Part shown: in pieces, positions 34,860-46,790 of the stretch
Layout of the letters: every line of letters starts with the position of its first letter
How positions within the stretch are numbered: position 1 is the first letter of the stretch
Origin: Polytrichum commune
Lineage: Eukaryota > Streptophyta > Polytrichopsida > Polytrichales > Polytrichaceae
Direction: 5' to 3'
DNA length: 64,000 nt
Assembly: GCA_950295325.1 (NCBI GenBank)
Contig: OX485805.1
Span: 26,459,501 to 26,523,500 of the forward strand
Translations under genes and position numbers: made by a program
Notes under the pieces: generated by a model
Told to the model about the DNA's origin: nothing
The model's database searches: none
The model's input: only the letters and a program-made list of their open reading frames with translations

Positions 34860-36490
34860 TGTATGAACTAACGTGAGTGTAAGAAGGGGTATTATATATA
34901 TGAGGCATTAACGTACATACCGTAGTTTAATAGCAGGTTCGGCACAAAATAATTCTGAAAATAGATGCCTAAAATTTTGGAATATTATTGGCATTTTTTG
35001 CCGAATATAAAATTAATTATTTTTCAAAATTGCCTAAAAGTAAGAAATTTTTACTTCTCACTAGAGTTTTACTTACAATGGAAGCATATGTGAATTTTGA
35101 AGGAGAGAAGGTGCTCCTTTTGTAATAAGCTCACGTACATTAGTCCACAAAGAATATGGGTTAAGAAGTAGCAAGACTCTAGGCGAGGCTTTTCAAATGT
35201 GTTGTACACAAATTTTTGGAGTCCAATTGAGCATAGAAGATGAAGTTTTATAGAATTTTGTCCAACTAACAAAAGTTGAGAAATCAATCCTTCTTCCACC
35301 TCCAACAAGTTTTGTGTCAAAATAAGTCTTTATGCAAAAGATATGGACAAAACATTGCAGCCGTGTAAAGATCAAAAAATTAAAATGCGTTCATAACAGT
35401 TTTTTGGAGCTCATTTGTGCATAGAAGATCAAATTTTTTGGAATTTTGTTGGTCTAAGAAAAGTTTGGAAATCAAGTAATATTTCACCTCCAACAAATTT
35501 TATGTCATTTGAAGAATCTATGCAAAAGTTATGCGTGTTATAAAAATGACATCTAACTAGGTGCTTCACCTCAAAGTTTACATATCCCATATGCATTGTT
35601 GAACACAACTCCACTCTACTTGCATAAAGCACAGAGCATTCTCAACTCTTCATTCACATCTTACTTGTCATTCAATGCAAGAGAGATGTACAAGATATAA
35701 GTTGAAATAGAAAATTAAAAATGAATGTAAGCCGAATTTTTAAAAATTAAAAGAGAAAATTGCCGAAAATATGAATATACTATTTTTAGGTTCCGAACCT
35801 ACTTTTTGAACTTTAATTAAATATTAGGCAGCAAGTTGCCTAACCTGCTAGTAAACTACGGTAGTACACATTAGGGAGTGGTATGATTTTTTTTCTTCTT
35901 CTAGTGTGTCCATCCAAGAAGACTATAGATTGTTTTTTGAAGTAAAGGTAGATGTGCAAAAGGGGACCCTAAGGTTTAGATAAAACAATTGACAATAGGT
36001 GTGTTGGTTTCATCCACTTCATGTTTTCATCCATTGTAGTCATATGGTCGTAGTCCTTAATGACTAGCACTTATGTTCTTGTTAGGGCTTGCATTTGGGT
36101 TTTAGGTTTCTACAAACTAAAGGCCCTCAGAGCTCTCATGAGCTTCATTTAGTTTTGCTCTTTGTATTGTCACGAAGTTATTGTGCTCTTGTGTTTGTTT
36201 GTTACATACAATTGTCGAGTTACATGCTATGGATGGAGAAAAAGTTCAACGACTTTCTCATTGGAAAGTGAAACGGGATTTTATACATAATAAAGGCCTA
36301 ATTAGTTCATGATTTGTAGTTTGTACATGTATTGGAGGCATTTATCACATTAAACTAAAAAGCCCAACACAAATACATGAGTTCATTTTCTAGCACATCG
36401 TTTGTACGTATACATTTGTTTTTCTCTATAAAGCTCTTGTATATAGGGGGTTTCATTTCATAGTGACCCACACACGTCATATAAATTTCA
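34860..36490 (+). repeat. Dispersed repeat family C, interrupted copy
   Basis: Colinear with 22430-22895 but split by a TIR element (34918-35863). The parts on either side rejoin in the same order as in the uninterrupted copy. A second extra segment (about 36060-36275) is also absent from 22430-22895. Confidence 0.65.
34918..35863. mobile_element. Unclassified TIR element with 5-bp target duplication
   Basis: The first 27 bases (starting TACCGTAGTTTA) are the inverted complement of the last 27 with two mismatches. GTACA flanks both ends directly (34913-34917 and 35864-35868), and the related repeat at 22430-22895 shows the site without the insertion. The 946-bp interior contains two diverged direct repeats (about 35215-35360 and 35400-35550, sharing GCATAGAAGAT and TTGGTCTAA-like runs) and no transposase. 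Five-base duplications with such ends do not fit hAT (8), Mutator (9) or Harbinger/CACTA (3). Confidence 0.7.
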
Positions 36491-39350
36491 AGAACATTCC
36501 ATTATTGGGGTTTTTGTGAATTTTGATAGTCTACACCACATATTTCAATTATCTAGTGTGGGCCCCTAATTCATATGGCCTATAATTAGGATGGGCCACA
36601 TCTTGAGAGTTGCTTGAAAATGAGTGATCACATAACCCAGCCACTTTTTAATAGACATGGGCACCATCCCTACCCCCAACTTTTTGCATTAGAAAGTTCA
36701 AATTCTCCTTATGCCATCAAGGCTTGGTTATGAGGAAGAAAATAGGAATGTTGAGAAGGTACTCAAAAGTCAACAATATCAAATCAATAGTATGTAGCCA
36801 AGAGCCATGCACTCTTTGCTAACTTATTGCCAAGTTTGTGTTTTCCTTTGTGAGACAAAGAAGCAATATTTGTTTTCATGATACATAGTATTTTGGATTC
36901 AATGAAATTGTTGTGGTGGACATCCATGCACATGAATTGAGTTAATGAGGACCGCGCCAATATCAAAAAGGTCTCAAAATTCCGGATGCTCCATATTTAG
37001 TGTGTTCCACACCAATGAAAATAAAATTTTGTAATATGTAAGGTGAATGGTTCTTAAATTAATTGTCTAAGTGTTGAGTCCAAATATTTATGTAATTTTT
37101 CCTTATGCAGACAAGAAGAAAAACAAGAATGAAAAAAACAACCATAAGTTTTAGAATTTTTTTAGGATTAGTTGTGCATGTTTTGAAGTTGGGATAGCAC
37201 ATGCTTCTAAAGCTAACCCCTCCCAAATGTTTAGTGTGTAGACATTAAATGTGAATCAAATCAACCAATATTGTGCAAGAATTACAAGGTCGGTTTAAAA
37301 ATTGTCAACCTTAGCAAAAAATCTGGTGGGTTTTGAAATTGATACATCAAGATAAAGGGCACATCATGCCTCCTTTGCACTAGAGCAGTTGAGGCTTGGA
37401 GATTGAGAGCTCAAAGACGGAACGTTCTCTTTGGCGGGGAGCCTCCTACATGCCTCTTGCATATGCTTGTTCACTCAACTCCACTTTACAGTAACTTGAG
37501 CTCTCGACTAGAGAACTTGAAACTTTACTTAGGCTTACGTTGCTTTAGATGGCATCCCATGTGGAACGCCACAACATGCTTTCAGTCATTTTTGACAAGC
37601 TCTTGGTCAAGATCCTTGTAAAACAACTTCCATGGGAAAGCTTAGGAATGTTGAGAGCTCAAACTCTCATTTTGTGGGCCCAAGCCAACGGCTTTTCAAG
37701 CATTACTTGGCTTGTCATGGACACTCCTTTGTTTCGTATCACTCCCCCTTAATATCTTATATAAACATGGTCAATTTAGACTTGCTCAAACTACATTGGT
37801 TATGGTAAATATTGTGGGCCAAACTAATAATAAGCAATCTACATTAAAAACAATGTGGATAATATTAAGGGTGCCCATCTTTTACCAACCCACATTAACA
37901 CATTACATGGAAGGTCCAAGAAACAAATGATTATATCTTTATTCAAATATGGCTTGTTTTTACAAAAGAATCTTAGTCTACCTTGTAGAGTTTCTTGTGT
38001 ACTTTTTGAGAACATTGAGATTGCCTCCTAATGCTTAGCCATTTGGCCTCATTGAGCATTCAAATATTAACTACATGTACCTTGAAGAAACATTGGCATG
38101 CAAATTTTTGATGTTTTCTCCCTCGATCCTTGGATTTTGAAAGTAAAATTATAGCCCTAAATTGAAATCAAGTGTAACTAGCATTGCACGATATTTTCAT
38201 GCATGACGGTGTATATTGGGGCCACAATATAGGGATGTGAAGGGTAAGTCAAACTATACATATGCCTACAATGTTTATTATAATAAGTGAAGTGGGAGCT
38301 CAAAATTGTCAACTCTAAATAGTTGAGCGTTGGATGTAAGATAAACATGCCATATTCAATGACCTACTTTTGGGTCCAATATGGTTCAATATAGTAATAC
38401 TTAAAAAATCGTCAAATAGGTCAATACTCACCACCCGCTCAACACTTACCACTTTAGGCACACCTATATACCAACCCTTAATAAAGATTTCATATATGCT
38501 CTTTGAAAATCGTCACAATTTGATATCTAGTCACCTTATTCTCATTCTTATGCCATGGATTTTGTACAAAATTACCTAGTCATCTAGTCTCTAGAAGATT
38601 TACCTAGATATATTGCACATCAAGTGAAGCCAATCCTCGTGCAAGAAACCGTAAACATGATCAAACTCCCAAACATTTCAAATTTAACACTAAAGCTCCC
38701 AAGCTTGTGAGAGGGTTGTAATGAGTGAATTTCACTCAATGTTGGTTGTGGAATTTTCATGGACACGTTTTGAGGCTAAAAAGGGATTTATCCATGGGAT
38801 CTTAAAACATGGGAGATGAGCTATTTACATAAGATAAATGAGCATGAATAATCCTTTGGATTTTTTCATAATGCCTATAGCAATTGAAGGAAGGGATACA
38901 TAAGAAATTGTTATGTTTTGTTCCCAAAAAAAGACCATTGATCAATCAAATTCATTTGGAAAATGAGCAGAATGCTTATTTGATCCACTAGATGGGTACA
39001 ATTTAGTAGTTGAGCACCTCCAAAAATTTTCATGCCAAAATGCACAAATGGCAATAGGCTAGCCACCTTGCAGTTGGAGGATGTAAATTGTCCATGTAGA
39101 AAACCACACATATGCAAAGAATTCTCTTAAAATTTAGAGAGTATCCAAAGTGTTAAACTGAACAGTCAATGTGAGCACAAAGGTTGTCTTTACATGAACA
39201 TCGAAAACTATCTCATCTTATCAAAATAATCATCATTGATGTTCATGCAAGGTTTGTAGTGGAGTGGCAACCATTGATTGGAGTCAACAACCTCACATGC
39301 ACTCCCAACATAACAAAACATGATCATTTCCCACTTTTATTTATTTATTC
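36490..39350. other. Intergenic, no gene recognised
   Basis: AT-rich DNA with short unrelated frames only. No repeat arms, RNA gene or splice-bounded exon could be supported by eye. Confidence 0.4.
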
Positions 39351-39357
39351 TTATTTT

Positions 39358-40345
39358 TTTGTTGCATTCCAATCATCTCCAAATTACACAACTCATGTGT
39401 CTATGGGTATACATCCATTTTAGCTTGGTGTTCATAGTTATTTTGATTACAGATGAATGAGTTAGATGTAGGGAAGAAATTATCCATCAACCCCAAATAG
39501 GTTGCTTGGGAAGTTAGGGGTTAAGCTCTCAAATTTGTACACCTGGATGAATGGCATGGCCCTTGCATTTAAGCATGAGCAACATACTATATAGACGAAC
39601 CTTTTTTCTTGCATTCTGATCATCTCCAAATTGCACGGCTCATGTGTCTATGGATACATATCCATTTTAACTTGGTGTTTATAGTTATTCTGATTGTAGA
39701 TGAATAAGTTAGATGAGGGAAGAAATCATCCATCAACCCCAAATAAGTTGCTTGGTAGGGGTTAACCTCTCAAATTTGTATGCATGGATGAATGGCATGG
39801 CCCCTACATCTAATCATGAGCAACATATTATATAGATGAACCTTTTTTCTTGCATTCTAATCATCTCCAAAGTGCATGGCTCATGTGTTTATGGGTATAT
39901 ATCCTTTTTAGCTTGGTGTTTATAGTTATTTTGATTGCGGATGAATGAGTTAGATGTAGGGAAGAATTCATCCATCAACCCCAAATAAGTTGCTTTGAAA
40001 ATTAGGGGTTGAGCTCACAAATTTGTATGCCTGGATGAATGATTTGGGCCCTGCATCTAATCATGAACAACATACTATATAGACAAACCTTTTTTCTTGC
40101 ATTCTAATCATCTCCAAATTACACGGCTCATGTGTCTATGAATATATATCCATTTTAGCTTGGTGTTTATAATTATTTTGATTGCGGATGAATGAGTTGG
40201 ATGTAGGGAAAAAATCATCCATCAACCCCAAATAAGTTGCTTGGGAAGTTAGGGGTCGACCTCTCAAATTTATACACTTGGATGAATGGCCCGGCCCCTG
40301 CATCTAAGCATGAGCAGCATACTAGTACATAGACGAACCTTTTAC
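39358..40345 (+). repeat. Four-copy tandem array, period about 245 bp
   Basis: The word CTTGGTGTT(T/C)ATAGTTATT starts near 39424, 39671, 39912 and 40159, giving spacings of 247, 241 and 247 bp. Each unit carries TTGCATTC(T/C), ATCATCTCCAAA, GGCTCATGTGT(C/T)TATG, CATCAACCCCAAATA and TGGATGAATGG in order. The array ends at AGACGAACCTTTTACC. Copies are slightly diverged, with small indels. No coding frame crosses a unit. Confidence 0.85.
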
Positions 40346-40439
40346 CAGAACTTGTTTTTATTGGGTCCAGACAAACGGCCTATATTATTGGATTACAAAG
40401 GAAGAGTACAATGAGCAAAAGTGAACATATCTAAAGCAT

Positions 40440-40790
40440 GTGGGTGTTATTTGGTTCATTTGTCATGTTCTCCAACTTCTATCAATTAGATTTACACAAC
40501 AATACTCGTATTGCATCAACAAATCTGTGATGAATCATATCATGCAAAAGTCGGATTTCCCCTGATTTAGTAATGGTTATTGGAAGTGCATGTTTGTTGA
40601 TTTCTTAATTGGATACATAAGTCCTCCTAATTATGTTCACTATTGAGTGTAAAGCAATTTTTAAATATTTGAAGAAGTAGTCAGAGTCTTTTAAACACAT
40701 GTCTTTATGAAGTTTGCTCTTTGATCCTCACTAAACCACATGTGAATCTAATACAGGGGTCTGATTAAAAAACAATGAGCCACTTAAGAT
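40440..40790 (+). repeat. Dispersed repeat family B, copy 2
   Basis: Begins directly after the 245-bp array and matches 46150-46790: TTCATTTGTCATGTTCTCCAACTT-type start, GGAAGTGCATGT(T/C)TG and TTTGATCCTCACT(A/G)AA. The rest of the stretch to 42410 holds one AACCGGTT-family copy (41596-41790) and otherwise nothing recognisable. Confidence 0.6.
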
Positions 40791-41595
40791 CCATCTACCT
40801 TGAGTAGGGAGTCCCAAGTTGAAATATCTATACTGATAGGTTGACCTCATGAATAGGTTGACTCTTTACCCATGCAAATTAACTTGGGTCAACACCATAT
40901 CACAAAAACTAGTAATTTTTTTATCCGTTTGTATGGCAGCCACAATAACTTAAAAAAATGTTTCTTATATATTGTTACTGTGATTTTAAATATGTAGAAT
41001 AGCGTGGAATGTTGATAAATTAACGGGAATCAACCAAAATATTGTACATATCAACGTAGGGTTTTAGAGTTATCAATTCGTATGGCAACCACATTAAAAC
41101 TAAAAAATAAGAATTCTTGTACTTTGTTATTGTAGTAACATATATCAATAAATTATATGAAATGTCAATAAATTAGCATGGGGCAACCTAATTGCATACC
41201 TCATTCTAGCTACCTCATTCTAGCATACCTCATTGGAAGACCAACATTATTAACCCATCAACCCATACCCATAACAATAATTTGTGTAGATGATCTCCAT
41301 TTTTGGGAAGGGTATGAAAGTTCCGATACTCTTCATTTTGCAACTTGAATAGTTCAAATAAACTCAGTGACTAATGACTTGTCCATCCAGACATACACTA
41401 GTTGGAGCATGTCTCCGATACTTTTCCTGAAAGCTTGAAAACTAACCAACTAACCTTTGAATTCTGCTGTCTACATTCATTTAAAAATCCTTCCCTTCCC
41501 TTTTCCAACAACTGATGCATGGCTTTTGCAAGTCAAAATACCTCACCCTTGGCATTTGTAAGGTCAATATAAAATCTGGTGCCTCAGCATCAGTG

Positions 41596-41790
41596 TCCGG
41601 GGAGATTTTGGGCATGATGGGTCAAAATCCGAGTGTTTTGAAGTCCCAATCGGTTACATGTTGTGATCTTCGGTTTTTCTTTAATAATTTGACGTATATT
41701 CCACATATTGCTGTAAAATGATCGGTTATTTTCCTGAAGTCTTGAACTTCAACTGTTATTTCTCAAACTCAACTGGTTCAGCTGTAAATA
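41596..41790 (-). repeat. AACCGGTT-family 220-bp repeat, diverged inverted copy
   Basis: Read on the minus strand it follows the unit order. On the plus strand it starts GTCCGGGGAGATTTTGGGCA and carries AATCGGTTACATGTTG, CTTGAACTTCAACTG and AACTCAACTGGTTCAGCTG. The palindromes have decayed to single-base variants. Confidence 0.7.
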
Positions 41791-42414
41791 GCTGTCAGTT
41801 CTCCTTGTTCATTGCTGGGCATGCAACCCTCTTCACCTCGACAGGTGTATCTTAATACATTCTCATCACCTCAAGAGCTGGAGCCATTCAACATTGTGTA
41901 GAGCTGGAGAGTCTACAAGGAGTTGATCCTGACCTTGCTAGCTTTGGAGACTTGGACTCTCCATAATAACAGCAAACATATGCCAAATATAGAATACGAG
42001 TTCAATAATACATGTTCCAAAGGTGCACTTTATGCTTGCTTGAATTCGTTCTTGACTGTTATAGCTCTTTGTTGCTTTGATATACCCCAAACCTAGTTCA
42101 AGGCAAAGGAGCTGTACAGATGAAAGAGCGTTGCACAGTCATGTGCTGAGTCAGACACAATAAAAAAAGCAAGGACAAGTATGTACTCAAAGTACTGTGT
42201 CAACATCTAGAATTCATGCCTGCCAAAAAATGTGCGACTAAAACTGCAATGTTCACGCTATCGTATTGAAGGATAGGAAGCAGAAATTTCCCACTTAAAA
42301 GTTCCAGAGTAGAAAAATCTCCCTTGACAAATGAAGAAAATGGCCTTGTGATGGATGTCATCATGTTACTTATTGAGAAGTTTTGAGGAATACTGCAGAC
42401 ATTCAATTCACCAA

Positions 42415-42880
42415 ACTAGGCAAGATCAGCCAGGAAGATGCATGAAACCTCAAGGGCACCATCAGTGGGCGGGAAACTGAACTGGGTGTGATACACGTAG
42501 AACTGTCATTTAAGCTGAAGTACACAAGAATAGCACCCAGCCAAAAAAATCTGGAAAGCTCCACACACACTCAGACTCATTGTCAAAGCCCAGGCCAGGA
42601 GTGGAACGAGGGCAGAGCATGCTACCCCTCTTAACCTAGACCACATGTTCTCATCATATACACAAGGTACCACTGAGGAAACAAAGATCAAGAGTCCATG
42701 TCGCTCTACTGACAGCAACAACTTCAGTCAAGAATGTAAAAGAAGGGGAGCATTTGGGATCATTCTTGATGCATGTCCCTCCACTTTTGATGATCTTCAT
42801 TCGTTGTATGATGGTGGTGATGATGGTGTGTCGCTGCAGAAGAAGAAACTCCTGACTTATGGTACTATGGCAGTAAACCC
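42415..42880 (-). other. Probable 3' UTR and 3' flank of H2A.Z copy 2
   Basis: Counterpart of 25896-26407. Colinear with small indels up to the stop codon, then diverging beyond about 42415, which marks one edge of the duplicated block. Confidence 0.55.
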
Positions 42881-44052
42881 TCAGTCCTTCTTTGAGGTCT
42901 TGTTGATAAGGGACTTGTGAATGTGGGGGATGACACCTCCGCCTGCGATCGTTCCCTTTATCAGAGTGTCGAGCTCCTCGTCCCCCCGAATGGCAAGCTG
43001 TAGATGGCGGGGAGTGATACGCTTCACCTTCAGATCCTTACTGGCATTCCCTGCCAACTCCAAAACTTCGGCAGTCAAGTACTCCAGGATGGCCGCCGAG
43101 TACACCGCGGCTGTTGCACCCACTCTTCCATTAGCTGCTACTCTTGATTTCAGCAGCCGGTGAATTCGTCCGACAGGGAACTGCCCACAAAAAAAATAAC
43201 AAAGTGGATAGTTCAGGTTACCATTTTCTTTTTAACAAACGCATCACTTCGACATCTATGGCACTGTTGGCACTACAAACCTCAATGGCCTAGCATGTTC
43301 GAAACCGATATGTGCCACCGCTCGGAAGATAATAAATTTTAAAGTATCTGAGTTTCTCTAAATCCCTCTTTTCCTTACAGCTTAAATAGATAGCCACCTC
43401 TGAATATATCAGGAAAAGATTGATCTTACTAAATTCATTCTGTAGGTTTGCGCACAAACATCGGGTCAACATGCGCTCAAAGGGATGCACGTTTCACTAT
43501 GTCCCATACAGTAAAGGGAGTCACTGTTTGCAAGGTTTGTAACCTTCTCCAATCTATATGCAGTCAATATGCATACATTCGTTATCCACATTCGCTCTTC
43601 CAGCAGCTGCTAGTCTGTTCCCATGATTTCTTATGCTAAAATACAAGGGGCTCCTGAATTTCAGCCACTAATTTAAATATCTGTACCGGCTGAACAACAA
43701 GCAGGTCCACTCTTGTACACAGCGTAATGCATCGGCTAGAGTGCTCTTTCACATGTGCTCCCGAGGAATGTCCTGGGACCGGTGCATTACGCCGCATAAT
43801 GCATTAGTACCAAAGCATTCCGTGCAGCTGCACACCTCAGTGAAACCCCAAGTGTTTATACATGTATGGGCGCAGCGGCACTATGGCTACATTTTGCTTC
43901 AATCAATCAATCACGTCTCTGTGGTTGAGAATTGTGAATACAAGGATGTATGATCCGTCAACAGCCTACCGTGGCTCAAATCTTTGGTTATATTTCACAT
44001 GCCTTTCTATGAAAATAATGCTTCAGCTGAAATCTTCACAAACGGGACTCCC

Positions 44053-44089
<37 letters not shown>

Positions 44090-44593
44090 GCATTAATGTG
44101 TCTTCCAGGATTTTGCTGGAGTTGGAGAGAGAAAGCAAGGATATATTGCCCCGCTACCCGTTGAGATGGGGTAACCGAAAGTTATATGGTTGTTACAGTC
44201 TTCAGTTCACAACTTGACATTAAGTCCGATAAATGGAAAACCAGAGAGTCATGTCTTCTTATGATCCCCCATGCTATGCCAGTCGACATTTAGTATGAGC
44301 AGAATTCTCAGGAGGGAGAGAGAGGAAGAGAGAGGGCAAGAGAGGGAGAGAATGCTTCGTAGCTGCAACTTTTCGCTCCAAATAGTAGAATTGAAGGCAA
44401 GAGAGAATGCGCTATGATGATATTTGAGGTATTTTTATAAGGGGCAAACCTGGAGGCCAGCGCGGGATGATCGAGAGGTGGGCTTCTTCTTGTCCTTCTT
44501 GTCATCCACTGCGGCGGCGGCAGCGGCAGCAGCGCCTTTGCCCATGAGCAGCCCTTTGGCGCCCTTACCCGACTGATTTCCTCCCACCACCAT
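42881..44593 (-). CDS. H2A.Z: Histone variant H2A.Z (copy 2)
   Basis: Two exons on the minus strand: 44450-44593 (48 codons) and 42881-43180 (99 codons plus TGA), with the same phase-0 junction GLQ|FPVGR and the same splice sites as copy 1. The 147-residue product has every H2A.Z feature of copy 1. It differs by eight rather than ten alanines in the N-tail and by KTSKKD rather than KTPKKD at the end. The intron (1269 bp) is colinear with that of copy 1 (1068 bp) but contains an expanded GA microsatellite (44058-44087). Both frames are intact and splice signals are conserved, so both copies are probably functional and could be differently regulated. The pair arose from a block duplication, since introns and flanks match as well. 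Confidence 0.95.
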
Positions 44594-46070
44594 TGTGCCT
44601 CGCTTTGCCTTTCTTATTCAAGCCCGCCCACACAACCGAGGTTTCACCTCAATCTACACAACAATACGCCTCTGACACTCCGTATAGAAATGTTGGGGCG
44701 ACAGGTATAAAGTTGATATCGTTCTCGGAGAGTGAAATGGTGGTGAAAGGTGCATGAGAAAAGAAGCGTGGAGCTCAACCCCAGATTTTGCGAGTCACCT
44801 CAGCATAAGACAGGCATAAAGTAAAGGCCAAGAACTCACACAAGAGTTGAGCGACTCAGGGTAGAACAAGTCCTCCAAATGTGTGGGAGTAATAAACCGC
44901 TACAACCCACTCTCGCATGCATACAAAAAGCAGAAAGGTTGGGCTAGAACGAGCACCCTGCCCTTCCCTTCCCCCCTGCTACTTACAAAACCCAAACAAT
45001 CTGTCAAGAAAACAAAGGACACACACAGTAATGGTCGGCAAAGAAGACTTCCCGAAAGCTCCTCAAGTGTATTCTTCTCTCGCAAGCAACCGCGTCCCAC
45101 ACTGTGATAGTTGAAATTTTGTAAACAAAAATAAACCCGAGTCGCACTCACCGAGACAGACGAACGACTACTTGCAAGAAACAGAAACCGGCTTCAAACT
45201 CCAAACCCCCCGCAAGGCTAAAAGCCAACAAACTGCAATCCACCTATCCCTTAGGAACCTACCAAGCTACTGCCGCCAACTTCACCTCACCCCACCCCAC
45301 GTGCGTGTGTAAAAAAAGCTACCCTTCTCTCTCTGTCTCTCTCTCTCAACCACCTGGAGAGCAGTAACACACTCAAAACTCAAACTCAATTGCGCAACTC
45401 CCAACCCCCTTCCTTCCTTCCTTTCTGCTTCCACAGCGATCCACACCCCGGCTCCCAAACGAACCCCGAGACCAACCAACACAACAAATAACACTCCACT
45501 CCCTTACTCACTCCCTTACTCAAAGAAACTCCTCCCCTCACTTCCTTCACACAACCAACCAACCAAAAGAGCCACACAGACCTCTAATAAGACGCCCCGA
45601 GAGCGCGGAAGCCGCCCCGAGCAACAAACCCTGCCCCTGCTGCACCCGACCAACCTCCTTCCCGACTGCAGACAGACGAACGCAACGTTGTGTGACGAGA
45701 ACGAGTGTGTGACGGAGAGGGTGCGCAGAGGGGAGATTTGGTGCGAAGAAGGGAGGGGAAGGAGGAATTGCGGGAGATAGGAGGAGCGAGAGGGAGAGGG
45801 AGAAGGGAGCGGAGGAGAAGACAAGGCCAAGCGCAAGGGAAGAAGAGAAAGCGTGAGGAGCGGTGGACTTGTCCCTTAACGGTAGACTCCCTCCGGAGCC
45901 ACTCTCCTCTGTCGAGTCTCCGCAGGCCCCGCTGGCGAACGGCTGGCGAACGGCCGGGGAACGGCTGGGGAGCGTCGGGAATGCGCCTGGATGCCTCGAC
46001 GGCGTTTATATCCTCGACGGTCGCGGCCAACAAAGTACTCGTTGCTTTGGGGACTGCGCTGCTCACATGA
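44594..46070 (-). promoter_or_regulatory. GC-rich upstream region of H2A.Z copy 2
   Basis: The first 250 bp or so match the region upstream of copy 1; farther out similarity is lost. The stretch 45280-46050 is GC-rich and strongly pyrimidine-biased on the gene strand, with runs such as GGGAGAGGGAGAAGGGAG on the plus strand and a near-tandem GGCTGGCGAACG around 45938-45955. Overlapping long frames on both strands are low-complexity. Promoter and leader function is inferred from position and composition. Confidence 0.5.
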
Positions 46071-46149
46071 GTCGATGGAGACTCCTCTTTGTTGAGGGAA
46101 ATGCTTGTGTGTTCTACAAGAGTCGTGTTCGTTTTTCACATTCGCGGTG

Positions 46150-46790
46150 TGCCACGAAGGCATGTTATTGGGTTCGCTTATCATGTTCTCCAACTTCGAC
46201 GGGGAGAGAGAGAGAGGGAATTTTATCGTGTACGAGTGTACTTCTCATTTATCCAACGTAAACGCCATGAAATAGTATGCATCCCAGATGTTACTTTGTT
46301 TGGTTGATTTGACATTGGAATTAGTATTGAAGACTCCAAATTACTCTACTCAGGGTCGTTTGAGATGAATCTGCAACAAAGTTGTAAAGGGGTCGAGTTT
46401 TTCCGTTGGATAAAGGAGAGGTACGCTCGTATACGATAATTCCCCTCTCTCCGACTTCTGCTCATCGAATTTGCACGACGAGACTTGTGTTGCATTAGCG
46501 AATATGCAATGGAACATCAACAAAATGTGGATTGGAAATTGGGTGTCTCTTGATTTAGTTGTGGTTATAGGAAGCTCATCGGAAGTGCATGTCTGATGAA
46601 TCCATGATTGAGTACATAGGTCCTCCCGATTGTGTTCACTATCGAGTGTGGAGTAGGTAATAAAATTTGAAGACATAGTCCATCTCTTTTAAGCATGTGG
46701 TTTTTAGGGTGTTTGTTCTTCGACCCTCACCGAATCACACACCAATCAAATATTGGTGTCCGATCAAGAAAACTAACCGAATAACAAGCA
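46150..46790 (+). repeat. Dispersed repeat family B, copy 3
   Basis: Matches 40440-40790 in order but contains extra sequence around 46260-46440. Its left end abuts the GC-rich H2A.Z upstream region. Confidence 0.55.
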
